The notes below the pieces were generated by a model. It saw only the letters and a list, made by a program, of their open reading frames with translations. It searched no databases and was not told the DNA's origin. Below, piece after piece: positions 7,897 through 17,235 of a stretch of DNA of 64,000 nt (its first letter is position 1; every line of letters begins with the position of its first letter). The position numbers were made by a program, and so were the translations under genes. Source of the stretch: a bacterium 1XD42-54 (GTDB lineage Bacteria > Bacillota > Clostridia > Lachnospirales > Lachnospiraceae); contig RAZH01000001.1 in NCBI GenBank assembly GCA_003612585.1, positions 558,001-622,000 of the forward strand, given 5' to 3'.

Positions 7897-8049
7897 TTAT
7901 CCCTGCTTTCTGTTCTTCTTTTCATCCCGCAGCATTTCCTTTAAAATGTCTGTGACATCCGTCAGATCACGGCTGTAAATCGCATCCTCTGCCTCATTTA
8001 CATCCATGCTCGGATGAAACTTCTTCAGTTCTTCCTCATAATTAATCAT
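7897..8049 (-). CDS. Small acidic/basic protein of 50 residues, upstream partner of the TPR protein
   Basis: This frame is short but has a good start: GAAGGAGAG lies before the ATG at 8049, and the TAA at 7897-7899 is followed four bases later by the ATG of the TPR gene. The product starts MINYEEELKKFHPS and ends in a Lys/Arg-rich DEKKNRKQG tail. It is strongly charged, predicted mostly helical and without a membrane segment. No family is recognised. Tight spacing implies an operon and perhaps interaction with the TPR protein, which is inference. Confidence 0.65.
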   Translation of the reverse strand: MINYEEELKKFHPSMDVNEAEDAIYSRDLTDVTDILKEMLRDEKKNRKQG

Positions 8050-8117
8050 ATGTAACTCTCCTTCAAATTCTCATCCGGTATGTTCTGCCCGCAAACCTTG
8101 TTTCCGCCGGTTCCCGC

Positions 8118-9476
8118 TCAGATTCCGTTCTTCCCTCGTTTTGCAAGAATCGCTTTCAGCTCTCCCACCAGATACAGCGATCCGGCGCAAAACAACATAC
8201 TGTCTCCCCGGAGTGCAAGCGCCGTCTCAAACGCCTCTGCCACGTCGTCTCTGGCAATGACCTCCGCCTTTGTATATTTCCGGAATTCCTCCGCCAGCGC
8301 TTCTGCTTCCACTACACGGGAACCGCCGACCTGCGTCACCACAATCGACACCGGAGAAATCGACTCACAGATGGTACGGATCATTTTTTCATGCTCTTTT
8401 TCCACCACAGCGGAAAATAACAGGGATACCGGCCTGTGTGCCTGAATATCCTGTACCGTACGGATAAATTCCCGAATCCCGTCTGCATTGTGTGCACCAT
8501 CCAGCACAACGCCTGGCAAAACAGTCTCCATACGGCCCTGCCATCTTGTATCTGCAATGCCCTTCACTACCTGTGCATCACTGATCTCCCTTTCCGGGTC
8601 CACCACACGCAAGGCAGCCATCGCAAGAGAACTGTTCACAATCTGGTATTCCGCCAGATACGGCACCGTCACCGGAAGCGCTCCATACAGCTCAGACACT
8701 GCATGAACCCCGCACGGTACGGCCTTTGTATTTTGTCTATCATACCTGCTATTGAAAATAAAATCAATGCTTTTGTCTGTTTTTCCAGTGATTTCACACA
8801 TGGAACCGTCAAAACGATACGCCGGAGCATGCATCTTTTCTGCCTGTGAAAGAATCACCGCTTCTGCCTCCGGATTTCTGCCGTCATAAATCACAGGAAC
8901 ACCCTCTTTGATAATTCCTGCTTTTTCCCCGGCGATCTCCGCAACGGTGTTTCCCAGATACTCCATATGATCCAAACTAATGCTTGTCAGCACGCACGCA
9001 ATGGGATGCTCGACCAGATTGGTTGCATCCAGCCGGCCGCCAAGTCCCGTCTCCAGAACCAGATATTCCACTCCTGCATCCCGAAAAATCAGAAGGCCAG
9101 CCGCAAAAAGCAGCTCAAAATAGGCAGGATGGGCAAAACCATTCTGAACCATATCGTCTACTTCTGTTTTGATCTGCTCAAACGCCCGCGTAAAACCGTC
9201 CTGCGATACCGGACGTCCATTGATCTGAAACCGTTCCGTAATCTCCACCAGGTGTGGCGATGTAAACAGGCCTGTGCATTTTCCGGCTTCAGTCAAAATA
9301 GAGGAAAGAAACGCACAGACAGAGCCTTTTCCGTTCGTCCCCGCCACATGAATTACTTTCATACTGCGCTCCGGATGGCCAATCCGCCGGAGCAGCTCAA
9401 GCGTATTTTCTGGTTTGTTTTTTTTCGTAAACTTTGGCACTTCTTCTATATAATTCGTCGCTTCTGTATAATTCAT
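8118..9476 (-). CDS. folC: Folylpolyglutamate synthase / dihydrofolate synthase
   Basis: FolC adds glutamate to dihydropteroate and to folates with ATP. The P-loop HVAGTNGKGSVCAF follows the typical Clostridial start NYTEATNYIEEVPKF. The Mur-ligase central domain includes ETGLGGRLDATN and SLDHMEYLGNT-AGEKAGI, and the C-terminal domain contains LDGAHNADG. The start at 9476 is preferred because family members begin MNYTEA and AAAGG lies nine bases upstream; ATGs at 9485 and 9518 are alternatives. It is separated by 68 bases from the small gene downstream, so the three may form one transcript. Confidence 0.93.
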   Translation of the reverse strand: MNYTEATNYIEEVPKFTKKNKPENTLELLRRIGHPERSMKVIHVAGTNGKGSVCAFLSSILTEAGKCTGLFTSPHLVEITERFQINGRPVSQDGFTRAFEQIKTEVDDMVQNGFAHPAYFELLFAAGLLIFRDAGVEYLVLETGLGGRLDATNLVEHPIACVLTSISLDHMEYLGNTVAEIAGEKAGIIKEGVPVIYDGRNPEAEAVILSQAEKMHAPAYRFDGSMCEITGKTDKSIDFIFNSRYDRQNTKAVPCGVHAVSELYGALPVTVPYLAEYQIVNSSLAMAALRVVDPEREISDAQVVKGIADTRWQGRMETVLPGVVLDGAHNADGIREFIRTVQDIQAHRPVSLLFSAVVEKEHEKMIRTICESISPVSIVVTQVGGSRVVEAEALAEEFRKYTKAEVIARDDVAEAFETALALRGDSMLFCAGSLYLVGELKAILAKRGKNGI

Positions 9477-9678
9477 CCTGTTCATCCTTTGCTTTTTTTC
9501 CTCAGCCCACAAAAACATACCTGCTCCTGTTCACTGAACTTGTCACTTTATGATACCACAGGAACCCTATTATTCAAGAAATTTTTTTCGCAAAATGCGG
9601 CACTTTTCCCGATATCCATTGAGTTCTGAAGTTTTCCTTAATTTTCGATTTCTGTGCCATTTCTGCCATTTCATTCTA

Positions 9679-9707
9679 TAGACACACTTATTTTTTAATG
9701 CTATAAT
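9679..9707 (+). promoter_or_regulatory. SigA-type promoter of the secreted protein gene
   Basis: A TAGACA -35 (9679-9684) and TATAAT -10 (9702-9707) are separated by 17 bases. They lie about 55 bases before the ATG at 9763, which has an AAAGGAAGG site. This is one mismatch from the housekeeping consensus. Confidence 0.7.
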
Positions 9708-9762
9708 TGCAGACGAATATTTTTTCAAATGCCAATACATACGAAAGGAAGGAATAAAATCT

Positions 9763-10707
9763 ATGAAGAAAAAATTATTATCTGGTCTCGTGATCTTAGG
9801 CGCAGCTTCCATGCTGTGCGGCTTTGACAGTGCAGAGACTCTTGACAGCCTGTCTGCCAAAATGACTGAGGCAAACGCTTCGATCAAAGGCGCCACCGCA
9901 GAAGCTTCTTTCAATCTTGACGCTACAGTTAACATCAGTGACGGCACAACCAACACTTCACTCGATGCAATCGCGAACGGCTCTCTGAACTACCTGTTTT
10001 CCATGGAACCGTTTGCAATGCAAGCGGATATCGAAGGAAATTTCTCTTTTCTGGGAACCGGCCAGCAAATCAAAGAAGAAATCTATTCTGTCACAGATGA
10101 AAATGGTGCTGTGAAAATGTATATGAAAATTACAGACCCGGGCACTGGTTCCGAGCAGTGGGTCGTTCAGACCATGGATGATCTCAACATCACTGAAATA
10201 ATCGCAAACGCTGGCGGCAAGAACATGAATTTCTCTGAGATGGCCGAGTGGGGACTTGCTTTTGAACTGGCTCCGGAGGCTGCCGATGTGAACGGAACAG
10301 AGTGCTATCTGATCTCTACAACGATCGACGCTGCATCTCTTCAGACGATTCTTCAGAAAACCGGAGAGATAACCGGACAGGATCTTGCATCTGATCCGAA
10401 CGTAACTATGGGACTTTCCCTGTTAAACGGTTTGAAGCTCAATATCTCCTACTATGTAGACGCAGCTACCTATATCCCGATAAAAGGACATATTGATATG
10501 AATGGCAGTGATTTCTCTTTGGTCAGCCAGATGATCAGTGGTCTCCTTGGTTCTACTGCAAGCGAAGATGCTCCGGCTTCTACCATAGATCTTACTGTTA
10601 ACGACATTTCCATGGATCTTCTTATGAACTATGGGGAAGCCCAGACCATCACAGTTCCGCAGGAAGCGCTTGACGCAGAAACCTCCGGCATTGCCGTACA
10701 GGGCTAA
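9763..10707 (+). CDS. Secreted, probably cell-surface protein (LppX/DUF6612-like)
   Basis: The 314-residue protein has a signal peptide (MKKKLL, then a hydrophobic stretch) with a cysteine at residue 19. The residues before it (SML) are a poor lipobox, so lipidation is uncertain. The mature part is acidic, rich in Asp, Thr and Ser, and predicted beta-rich, with a repeated pattern of strands resembling LppX/LprG or DUF6612 proteins that bind hydrophobic ligands. That assignment is by overall look only. It is transcribed alone from the promoter at 9679-9707 and ends at the hairpin at 10730-10803. Confidence 0.65.
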   Translation: MKKKLLSGLVILGAASMLCGFDSAETLDSLSAKMTEANASIKGATAEASFNLDATVNISDGTTNTSLDAIANGSLNYLFSMEPFAMQADIEGNFSFLGTGQQIKEEIYSVTDENGAVKMYMKITDPGTGSEQWVVQTMDDLNITEIIANAGGKNMNFSEMAEWGLAFELAPEAADVNGTECYLISTTIDAASLQTILQKTGEITGQDLASDPNVTMGLSLLNGLKLNISYYVDAATYIPIKGHIDMNGSDFSLVSQMISGLLGSTASEDAPASTIDLTVNDISMDLLMNYGEAQTITVPQEALDAETSGIAVQG

Positions 10708-10729
10708 TGCTTTATTAAGCCTATAAGAA

Positions 10730-10803
10730 GGCTGTCACAGGAAAATATTTTACCAACATATAGACGTTCTATATCCGGTATCTTTTATTTTCATGTGACA
10801 GCC
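10730..10803 (+). terminator. Terminator hairpin after the secreted protein gene
   Basis: GGCTGTCACA (10730-10739) pairs with TGTGACAGCC (10794-10803), extended inward by an imperfect AGGAAAAT/ATTTTCAT stem and a small ATATAG/CTATAT stem. TCTTTCC follows on the plus strand. Confidence 0.7.
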
Positions 10804-10861
10804 TCTTTCCTTTTCTCACAGAATCGCTTTAAATCAAATTGTCTGGAAACAGGAGGAGCCC

Positions 10862-12058
10862 ATGGGTGCTGTTTTACTTTCCCCCGTTTATATTCTTTTG
10901 AACATCTATCTTGCAGTCCGCATCCAGCACTGGTTTGCTGTGCTGCATCCTATTTTTGACAGTTACTGGTTTACAGGTTTGTTTTCCATCTTGTATGCCT
11001 TTGCAGCTCTTACACCTCTGGCCGCTGCCTTTTACCATGGAAAACTCAAGGCCTGGACAAAACGCATCAGCAATTACTGGCTCGGCATTCTGATGTATCT
11101 GCTGCTCTGTGTCCTTTTTATTGACCTTGCCCGTATTCTTGTCCGGCTTTTGCAGCACCGCGATGTTTTTCAACCTTCCGACGCCTTTGAATACCGCGTC
11201 ACCATCGGTTCTGGTATTGCTGCTGCCGTTGCTTTATCGTTATACGGAATCCGGCATGCTTCCAGAATTAAAATTACCCGTTACGAAGTGACAATACCCA
11301 AGAGCTGTCCTATTCCTGATCTGAAAATTGCGCTCGCGGCAGATCTGCATCTTGGATATAACACGAAACTGCTCCATATTCAGAAAATCCGAAATGCAAT
11401 TTCCTCCATTCATCCGGATCTCGTTGTCTATGCGGGAGATATTTTTGATAATGAATTTAACGCAGTTCCAAAGCCTAAAAAAGCAGCTGCCCTGTTCGCC
11501 AGCATAAAAACCACTTATGGTTCTTTTGCCTGCTGGGGCAATCACGATATTGAAGAAGTCATTCTGGCCGGGTTTACATTCGACAGTCAGGAGCGTGCTG
11601 TCTCCTGCGATCCCCGCATGGTTCAGTTCCTGAAAAAAGCGGACATCCGACTGTTGGAGGATGAAACAGTGCTGATTCAAAACGCTTTTTATCTCTCCGG
11701 TCGGCTTGACGCATCCTGCAAAGAAAAAAGCGGAACCACGCGTCTTACTCCCGCTGAACTTCTCCTTGGACTTGACCGCTCAAAGCCGCTGATCGTCATG
11801 GATCATCAGCCCTCTTCGCTGCCAGAACTCTCTGAAGCAGGCGCTGATCTTGTGCTGTCCGGCCACACACATGACGGGCAGATTTTTCCCGGCAATCTCA
11901 CAACACGCATCGGCTGGTTGAATTCCTACGGAAAGCTTGTTCTTGGTTCCATGACAAGCATTGTAACGTCCGGCGCCGGAATCTGGGGGCCTGCGATGCG
12001 TGTGGGGACAAGCAGTGAAATCGCAGAGATCGTGGTGAAATTTAATCCTCCTCGATAA
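10862..12058 (+). CDS. Membrane-anchored metallophosphoesterase (YkuE-like)
   Basis: The first ~125 residues form about four membrane spans, and residues ~145-398 form a calcineurin-like phosphoesterase. Metal-binding motifs are all present: DLHLG near 160, GDIFD near 190, GNHD near 226, a DHQP histidine segment, and SGHTHDGQ near 333. Such proteins face outward or act on membrane-derived phosphoesters; the substrate is unknown. An AGGAGG site is adjacent to the ATG. The 3' end overlaps the convergent PTS gene by 17 bases. Confidence 0.85.
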   Translation: MGAVLLSPVYILLNIYLAVRIQHWFAVLHPIFDSYWFTGLFSILYAFAALTPLAAAFYHGKLKAWTKRISNYWLGILMYLLLCVLFIDLARILVRLLQHRDVFQPSDAFEYRVTIGSGIAAAVALSLYGIRHASRIKITRYEVTIPKSCPIPDLKIALAADLHLGYNTKLLHIQKIRNAISSIHPDLVVYAGDIFDNEFNAVPKPKKAAALFASIKTTYGSFACWGNHDIEEVILAGFTFDSQERAVSCDPRMVQFLKKADIRLLEDETVLIQNAFYLSGRLDASCKEKSGTTRLTPAELLLGLDRSKPLIVMDHQPSSLPELSEAGADLVLSGHTHDGQIFPGNLTTRIGWLNSYGKLVLGSMTSIVTSGAGIWGPAMRVGTSSEIAEIVVKFNPPR

Positions 12059-13694
12059 ACGTATCCAGATAATCTTCCAGATCGGATTTAATCACTGTTA
12101 CACGAGGGCCATAAATAATCTGCACACCATTCCCTTTGTGAATCACGCCGGATGCGCCTGTTGCTTTTAGCACTGCATCTTCCACCTTGCCTGCCTCAAA
12201 AACAGTACACCGCAAACGGGTCGCACAACAGTCTATATCTGAAATATTGTCTTTTCCTCCAAGTCCCCGGCAAATCGCGGCTGACATAGACGCTTCCGCT
12301 GACATTGCATCATTTTGTCCATAAGTCCTTTCATCCTGTCCGCCCGCGGCACTGCCATTTTGTGCAGCTGCCTTTCGGGCTTCCACGTCACTGCGCCGAT
12401 AAAGCTTTATTTCGCTTCCCTCTTCACGTCCGGGAGTTTTCAGATTCAGCCGACGTATCAAATACGCAAACAGCACATAATACACAATAAAATATCCAAC
12501 TCCCACTACCACGATCCAGAGCCAGTTCGTCTTCGCATTTCCCTGAAGAATTCCAAATAAAAATAAATCAATCAGGCCTCCCGAAAACGTCATTCCGACG
12601 CCAACTCCAAGCACATGCATCAGCATATAAGCAAGGCCTGCGAATACACAGTGAATCACATAGAGCACAGGCGCTACAAACAGGAACGTAAATTCAAGCG
12701 GTTCCGTAATCCCTGTAATCATAGCGGTAAGCGCTGCGGAAATCAGAAGTCCGGCAACGGTCTTCTTTTTCTGCGGGTCCGCAGTACGGTACATTGCAAG
12801 CGCAGCTCCGGGAAGTCCAAAAATCATCAGCGGAAATTTTCCGGACATAAACCGTGTGGCTGAAACTGCAAACTGCTGTGTACCAGGATCTGCAAGCTGT
12901 GCAAAAAAGATATTCTGCGCACCCTCAATCAGCTTTCCTCCCACTTCCAGTGTGCCGCCAACGGCTGTCTGCCAGAACGGAAGATAGAATACGTGATGCA
13001 GGCCGAACGGAATCAGAAGGCGTTCCATCAGACCGTACACCCAGGTGCCGGCATAACCGGAATTCAGCACAAGGTTTCCAACCGCGTAGATTGCATTTTG
13101 AATCGGCGGCCAGATAAAATACATAAGGATTCCGACTGCCGTGTACACAAGCGCACTGATGATCGGCACAAACCTCGTTCCTCCGAAAAAAGAAAGCACC
13201 TGCGGAAGAGAAATACGATAAAAGCGATTGTGGAGCGACGCCACGCCAAGTCCTACGATGATTCCGCCAAAGACTCCCATCTGCAAGGATGTAATGCCAA
13301 CCACAGACGCTACCGCACCGTCCGGCATGGCCTCTGTGCCGCCATTTATTACAATCATTGCACCGATGGATGCATGCATAATAAAAAATGCGATCGCCGC
13401 CGCCAGCGCTGCTACTTCCTTTTCACGCCTTGCCATACCGATCGCGACTCCCATTGCAAAAATAATGGGCAGGTTCGCAAATACAATGTCTCCTGCCTCA
13501 CGCATTACTTCAAAAATTGCAAAAAGTACCGTACCAGGTCCCAGAATCCCTGTCAGTCCATACGTTTCCAGCATTGTTGCATTTGTAAAAGATCCGCCAA
13601 TCCCGAGCAGAAGCCCCGCTACTGGAAGAATCGCAATCGGAAGCATAAAGGATCGGCCGACTCTTTGCAGCACACCAAATATTCTGTCTTTCAT
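12042..13694 (-). CDS. PTS glucose/maltose-family EIICB permease
   Basis: The 550-residue protein has an N-terminal EIIC channel of the glucose superfamily (to about residue 390), a hydrophilic linker, and a C-terminal EIIB domain at about 460-550. The EIIB phosphorylation loop is CATRLR, with the active cysteine near residue 489. Order and length fit MalX/PtsG proteins lacking their own EIIA, so it must take phosphate from an EIIA encoded elsewhere. AAAAAAGGAGC precedes the ATG. An imperfect palindrome at 13714-13740 (TTAATAA...TTATTA) lies upstream of the ribosome site and could be an operator. The sugar is not determined. Confidence 0.88.
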   Translation of the reverse strand: MKDRIFGVLQRVGRSFMLPIAILPVAGLLLGIGGSFTNATMLETYGLTGILGPGTVLFAIFEVMREAGDIVFANLPIIFAMGVAIGMARREKEVAALAAAIAFFIMHASIGAMIVINGGTEAMPDGAVASVVGITSLQMGVFGGIIVGLGVASLHNRFYRISLPQVLSFFGGTRFVPIISALVYTAVGILMYFIWPPIQNAIYAVGNLVLNSGYAGTWVYGLMERLLIPFGLHHVFYLPFWQTAVGGTLEVGGKLIEGAQNIFFAQLADPGTQQFAVSATRFMSGKFPLMIFGLPGAALAMYRTADPQKKKTVAGLLISAALTAMITGITEPLEFTFLFVAPVLYVIHCVFAGLAYMLMHVLGVGVGMTFSGGLIDLFLFGILQGNAKTNWLWIVVVGVGYFIVYYVLFAYLIRRLNLKTPGREEGSEIKLYRRSDVEARKAAAQNGSAAGGQDERTYGQNDAMSAEASMSAAICRGLGGKDNISDIDCCATRLRCTVFEAGKVEDAVLKATGASGVIHKGNGVQIIYGPRVTVIKSDLEDYLDTFIEED

Positions 13695-13784
13695 TCTCGC
13701 AGCTCCTTTTTTTCATTAATAAGCAATTTCGTTATTAGTGATTTAGGATTAACCAAATTTGAAGCTGTCATTCATTCTGGGAGA

Positions 13785-14849
13785 TCAAATGTTTATTTCT
13801 TTTAATTTTTTTACAAATGCCATTCCACTAAAAAGGGCAATCAGATTTGCGACAAAAGACACCAGCAAGTTCCAGAGCAGCATGAGCTGCATTTCTCCCT
13901 GTGCGCTGCCGAGGATGCGCAGAAGGTTCTGCCTCTGTCGATTCCACCAGTCTGACCAGAATGTAAAATCTGACCATTTGGACGGAATCATATCTTGCGG
14001 AATACGCCAATACTGCAATATCAGCCACAGCGCTGCTGCCATGACGGCAAAGGCCGCCACAAAACAGAACCATTTTTCTCCCCGCGCTGAAGCTTTTTTT
14101 CCAGATTTTAAAAAGAAATAAAAGATAGTTGCTGCCAGAAAAAGCGGTAGTATCAGAAGAAGATCACCTGCCACAACGCCCGGTAATGTAAACTCAGCGA
14201 CCTCTCCGGTAAGCGCATTTCTCATTAAAAACTGTTCTGCGCTGCCGGCACTGCTTTTAGCCACTTGGATGGACCATACAGCTTCCAAAGTTTCCTCCTT
14301 TGGCGTATGAAGGGAAATCGTATCGAGACAAGCGCCATCCTGCGGCTCTGCCTGTCGCACCATCACACGGCGCAGACTATCAAACGTGCCGCAAACCGTA
14401 TAACTTTTTTCCTCGCACCACAACCGCTGTCCCGCTGCCTGCTGTGTTCCGAACAGCTCCTCCGCTGTCTGCGTATCAAGGAAACATCCGTCCTCCTGCC
14501 ACTGAAGAGAGACTGTTCCGGACATGACAAGCTCCGGATTTCCTTTTGTCACGATGGCCAGAGTCCGACTGATTTTTGCAGTTTCCCGGCATACAAGCTC
14601 CACCCCCGGCAATTCACCCCAAAAACAGCTTTGTACAAAATCCTCCTGTTCTTCCTCCCGGGTGAGAATTTCCTGTGCTTCCTTCCCGGAAAGTGGCGAT
14701 CCTTCTAACATTACCGTGATGATACCGGACGTTTTCTGCACGCGTCCCAGACAGAGCACTGCCAGAAAATAGCAGCCTCCCATTATGAAAAACAAAACAG
14801 CGCTCCATAGAAGCGTGCTGATACGATATTTTTTCAATATTCTCCCCAT
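13785..14849 (-). CDS. FtsX/MacB-type permease-like membrane protein
   Basis: The 354-residue protein has one N-terminal membrane span (about 13-35), an extracytoplasmic domain to about residue 220 resembling a MacB periplasmic domain, and then three hydrophobic segments (about 228-248, 262-284 and 320-342). This is the architecture of an ABC exporter permease half, but no ATPase gene is adjacent. The ribosome site is weak. It follows the HlyD-type adaptor after a terminator-like hairpin at 14876-14904. Together with that adaptor it suggests a MacAB-like export complex whose ATPase is encoded elsewhere; this is inference. Confidence 0.6.
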   Translation of the reverse strand: MGRILKKYRISTLLWSAVLFFIMGGCYFLAVLCLGRVQKTSGIITVMLEGSPLSGKEAQEILTREEEQEDFVQSCFWGELPGVELVCRETAKISRTLAIVTKGNPELVMSGTVSLQWQEDGCFLDTQTAEELFGTQQAAGQRLWCEEKSYTVCGTFDSLRRVMVRQAEPQDGACLDTISLHTPKEETLEAVWSIQVAKSSAGSAEQFLMRNALTGEVAEFTLPGVVAGDLLLILPLFLAATIFYFFLKSGKKASARGEKWFCFVAAFAVMAAALWLILQYWRIPQDMIPSKWSDFTFWSDWWNRQRQNLLRILGSAQGEMQLMLLWNLLVSFVANLIALFSGMAFVKKLKEINI

Positions 14850-14875
14850 CCCGTCTTAATTTGTCCTGCTTAATC

Positions 14876-14904
14876 AAAAGGCTGCCACAGTGCGACAGCC
14901 TTTT
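14876..14904 (-). terminator. Hairpin between the adaptor and FtsX-like genes
   Basis: AAAAGGCTG (14876-14884) pairs with CAGCCTTTT (14896-14904) around a short loop. Both flanks are A/T-rich, so it could act in either direction. On the minus strand it would end or attenuate the adaptor transcript before the FtsX-like gene. Confidence 0.65.
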
Positions 14905-14930
14905 TTGTTCCTTTAATTTACAAATAAAAA

Positions 14931-17204
14931 CTAGCCTTCGATTCGGATACGGCTTCCGTCGTCAACTGCTTTATCGGAACTCGTAATTACCTTCTGGTCA
15001 CTTCCAAGTATCCCATCAGCCAAGGCCGCATACGATTCATTTTTTTCCTGTACCGTCACACTCACCTTACGCGCTTTCGTCTCGATTCCCATAATGGAAT
15101 CGTACTCCTCCGGCACCAGAACATACGCCTGATTCTTGTCGTCGAGATGAAGGGCGGAAAGAGGAACCGTGACCGGATACGCCTGTGATTTTTTCACAAA
15201 ATCCATTGCCGCAGTCATACCAATCTCAAAGGTATTCTCCGGTATCTGGACGATCACATGATAAATGTCCGCATCTGCCTCGTCCACTGTGACGGACTCC
15301 ACCGCCAACTCCTCAAGCTTCAGCTTACCGTTACCTCCGCTTAAAGTAACCAGATCCCCCGTACCGATATACTTTTCCTGTTCCTTTGTGATCTCTGCCG
15401 TAAAACGATAACCTTTCGTCAAATCTGCCATCAAAACAGCAGTCGTATCGGAGGTCTTCTCTCCTGTCTGAATCTGAATCTTCATAATAAGACCGTCGGT
15501 ATCGGCGTAAACCTTCCCGTTTTCCTTTTTCAGCTTTTCCAGCTTCTTAAGAGAAAGTTCCATCTGCTCATATGTAATTTCATTCAAACGGTCTGAACTG
15601 TTTGACGCATTCGGAATCCCTGCGGCTGCAACAGCCCTTCCTGACGTAACCGCTGCCTGATTTGCTGCAATTGCAGCATCCTCATACGCCTGCTGCGCTG
15701 CCTGCACATTTGCAATCAACTGTCTTTCTGCTGCGGCCTCGTCTGCATTCGCTGCTGTCATCCGCTCCTGCTGATATGCCATCAGAGCTGCCTCTGCGGC
15801 CTCCTTTTCTGCCCGTGCATCTTCCACCTTGCGCTGAGCTGCTGCCAGCGCCTCACGATAACTGTTGCGAACGGACGCTTCGATCTGCGCAAGCTCCTCC
15901 TGCGTCACTCCCTGACCAGAGCTGTCCCCGAAACTATCCTCCGGAAATATCACTGAAGAATCTCCCGAATTTCCATTGCCCCCACTTCCAGAAGGCAGAC
16001 CTGATGTCCCTGGTACATTTCCGGAAATGGAACCAGATGTTCCGTCTGACTCTGTATCCGGCACCTGATCAAAGCCGCCTGGTACCGTTCCGGTATTTAT
16101 ATCTGATACATCGCCCGAAATCTGGCCAGACATGCCGTCTCCTGTCGTTCCGGTATTCATGTCCGAACCGTCATGGAACAGATCGCCTGCTGTATCCCCG
16201 GATATTCCGTCGGATATATGTTCCGAATTTCCGGAACCTTCGCCCGAGGATGGTGCACTGCTTCCAACTTCTTCTACCGAATCAATGCTGATTTCCGGTA
16301 CGCTGTTCTGTGCGCCGGTGCTCCCAAACGTTACTTTTCCGACGTTTCCGTTTTTATCGAACAGAACATTTTTTATTCCCATGACAATTTCACCCGACAT
16401 ATCGCCGGACGTATCAGCGTCCGAGCCTGATCCGAAAGAAGCGTTTTCCGGCTTTTCTTTCTCTTCTGCACACAGGTCTTCTTCGGTTTCCTCCAAAACA
16501 AAAAATTCTTCCGATGCCTGAGTCCTCGGTATCTGTGTTTTGCTAAGCGTAGCGCCGTTTTGTGCAGCCTGAAGCGCTGCATTTACCGCGTTCTCAATCT
16601 TCCACTCCAAGGACGTAAGCTCCTGCTGCGCTGCAATATACGCATTACTCTTCTCAACAAGCGCCTGTTCCAACGCTGCTTCTACACTGTCGTCGGTCTG
16701 TAGATTTCCGCTCTTTTTCCGGAATTCCTTTAGTTCTTTTTGCGCATCCGAGAGCTGCTTCTCCGCTCTTGAAAGCTGTACCCCCGCACTTTGCGTACTG
16801 AGCGAGTACTGCTCTGCCGCCTGTGCCTGCTCATTTTCCTTCTGCCTCTTGCTGATATCTTTCTGGCTCTTTGCATCCGCCACATTCAGCTCCTGCTTCT
16901 CCAGCTCCTGTTTCTGATACAGAATTTTTTCGTCCAGCAACGTCGTATCCAGCTCAAACAGCAAATCGCCCTTTGACACACGCTGCCCCTCGCTGACATG
17001 TATTGCCGTCACACGCTGGTCCGGCTCTGTCGTCACCGCCAGCTCCTGATTCTGAACGATTCTCCCTGTCGCCCTAACCGAATGCCCGATCACCATATTC
17101 TGCGGCCGCTCCACTTTTACTACAGCAATCCCCATCTGATCTGCCGCACGGGACAGAATCGTAAAGCACAGCATAAATACAAAAAATACTGCTGTCGCCT
17201 TCAT
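14931..17204 (-). CDS. HlyD/MacA-type efflux adaptor with Ser/Gly-rich insertion
   Basis: The protein has an N-terminal membrane anchor, a biotinyl-lipoyl half (RVSKGDLLFELD), a long coiled-coil hairpin split by a low-complexity insertion, then the second lipoyl half and a beta-barrel. This is the membrane-fusion-protein plan used with MacB- or RND-type exporters. ATG at 17204 is preferred (GAGGGAAG six bases upstream), giving 757 residues. A TTG at 17222 with AGGAGG upstream would add six. The insertion, about 170 residues at 15920-16430, is rich in Ser, Gly and Asp and repetitive. The gene begins about 30 bases after the orphan permease stop, so the two share an operon. Confidence 0.82.
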   Translation of the reverse strand: MKATAVFFVFMLCFTILSRAADQMGIAVVKVERPQNMVIGHSVRATGRIVQNQELAVTTEPDQRVTAIHVSEGQRVSKGDLLFELDTTLLDEKILYQKQELEKQELNVADAKSQKDISKRQKENEQAQAAEQYSLSTQSAGVQLSRAEKQLSDAQKELKEFRKKSGNLQTDDSVEAALEQALVEKSNAYIAAQQELTSLEWKIENAVNAALQAAQNGATLSKTQIPRTQASEEFFVLEETEEDLCAEEKEKPENASFGSGSDADTSGDMSGEIVMGIKNVLFDKNGNVGKVTFGSTGAQNSVPEISIDSVEEVGSSAPSSGEGSGNSEHISDGISGDTAGDLFHDGSDMNTGTTGDGMSGQISGDVSDINTGTVPGGFDQVPDTESDGTSGSISGNVPGTSGLPSGSGGNGNSGDSSVIFPEDSFGDSSGQGVTQEELAQIEASVRNSYREALAAAQRKVEDARAEKEAAEAALMAYQQERMTAANADEAAAERQLIANVQAAQQAYEDAAIAANQAAVTSGRAVAAAGIPNASNSSDRLNEITYEQMELSLKKLEKLKKENGKVYADTDGLIMKIQIQTGEKTSDTTAVLMADLTKGYRFTAEITKEQEKYIGTGDLVTLSGGNGKLKLEELAVESVTVDEADADIYHVIVQIPENTFEIGMTAAMDFVKKSQAYPVTVPLSALHLDDKNQAYVLVPEEYDSIMGIETKARKVSVTVQEKNESYAALADGILGSDQKVITSSDKAVDDGSRIRIEG
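15920..16430 (-). repeat. Low-complexity Ser/Gly/Asp repeat inside the efflux adaptor gene
   Basis: The coding sequence here repeats short units of the kind SGDxSGxISGD and MNTGTTGDG. At DNA level, segments near 16095-16135 and 16180-16215 are recognisable variants of each other. The region interrupts the adaptor's coiled-coil hairpin. Confidence 0.6.
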
Positions 17205-17235
17205 TAACTTCCCTCTGTTCAAAACCTGTACCTCC

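Noticed and set aside
7252-7944. A 230-codon plus-strand frame opposite the TPR gene
   Set aside because: It is antisense to a gene with recognisable zinc-ribbon and TPR features, and its product shows no domain.
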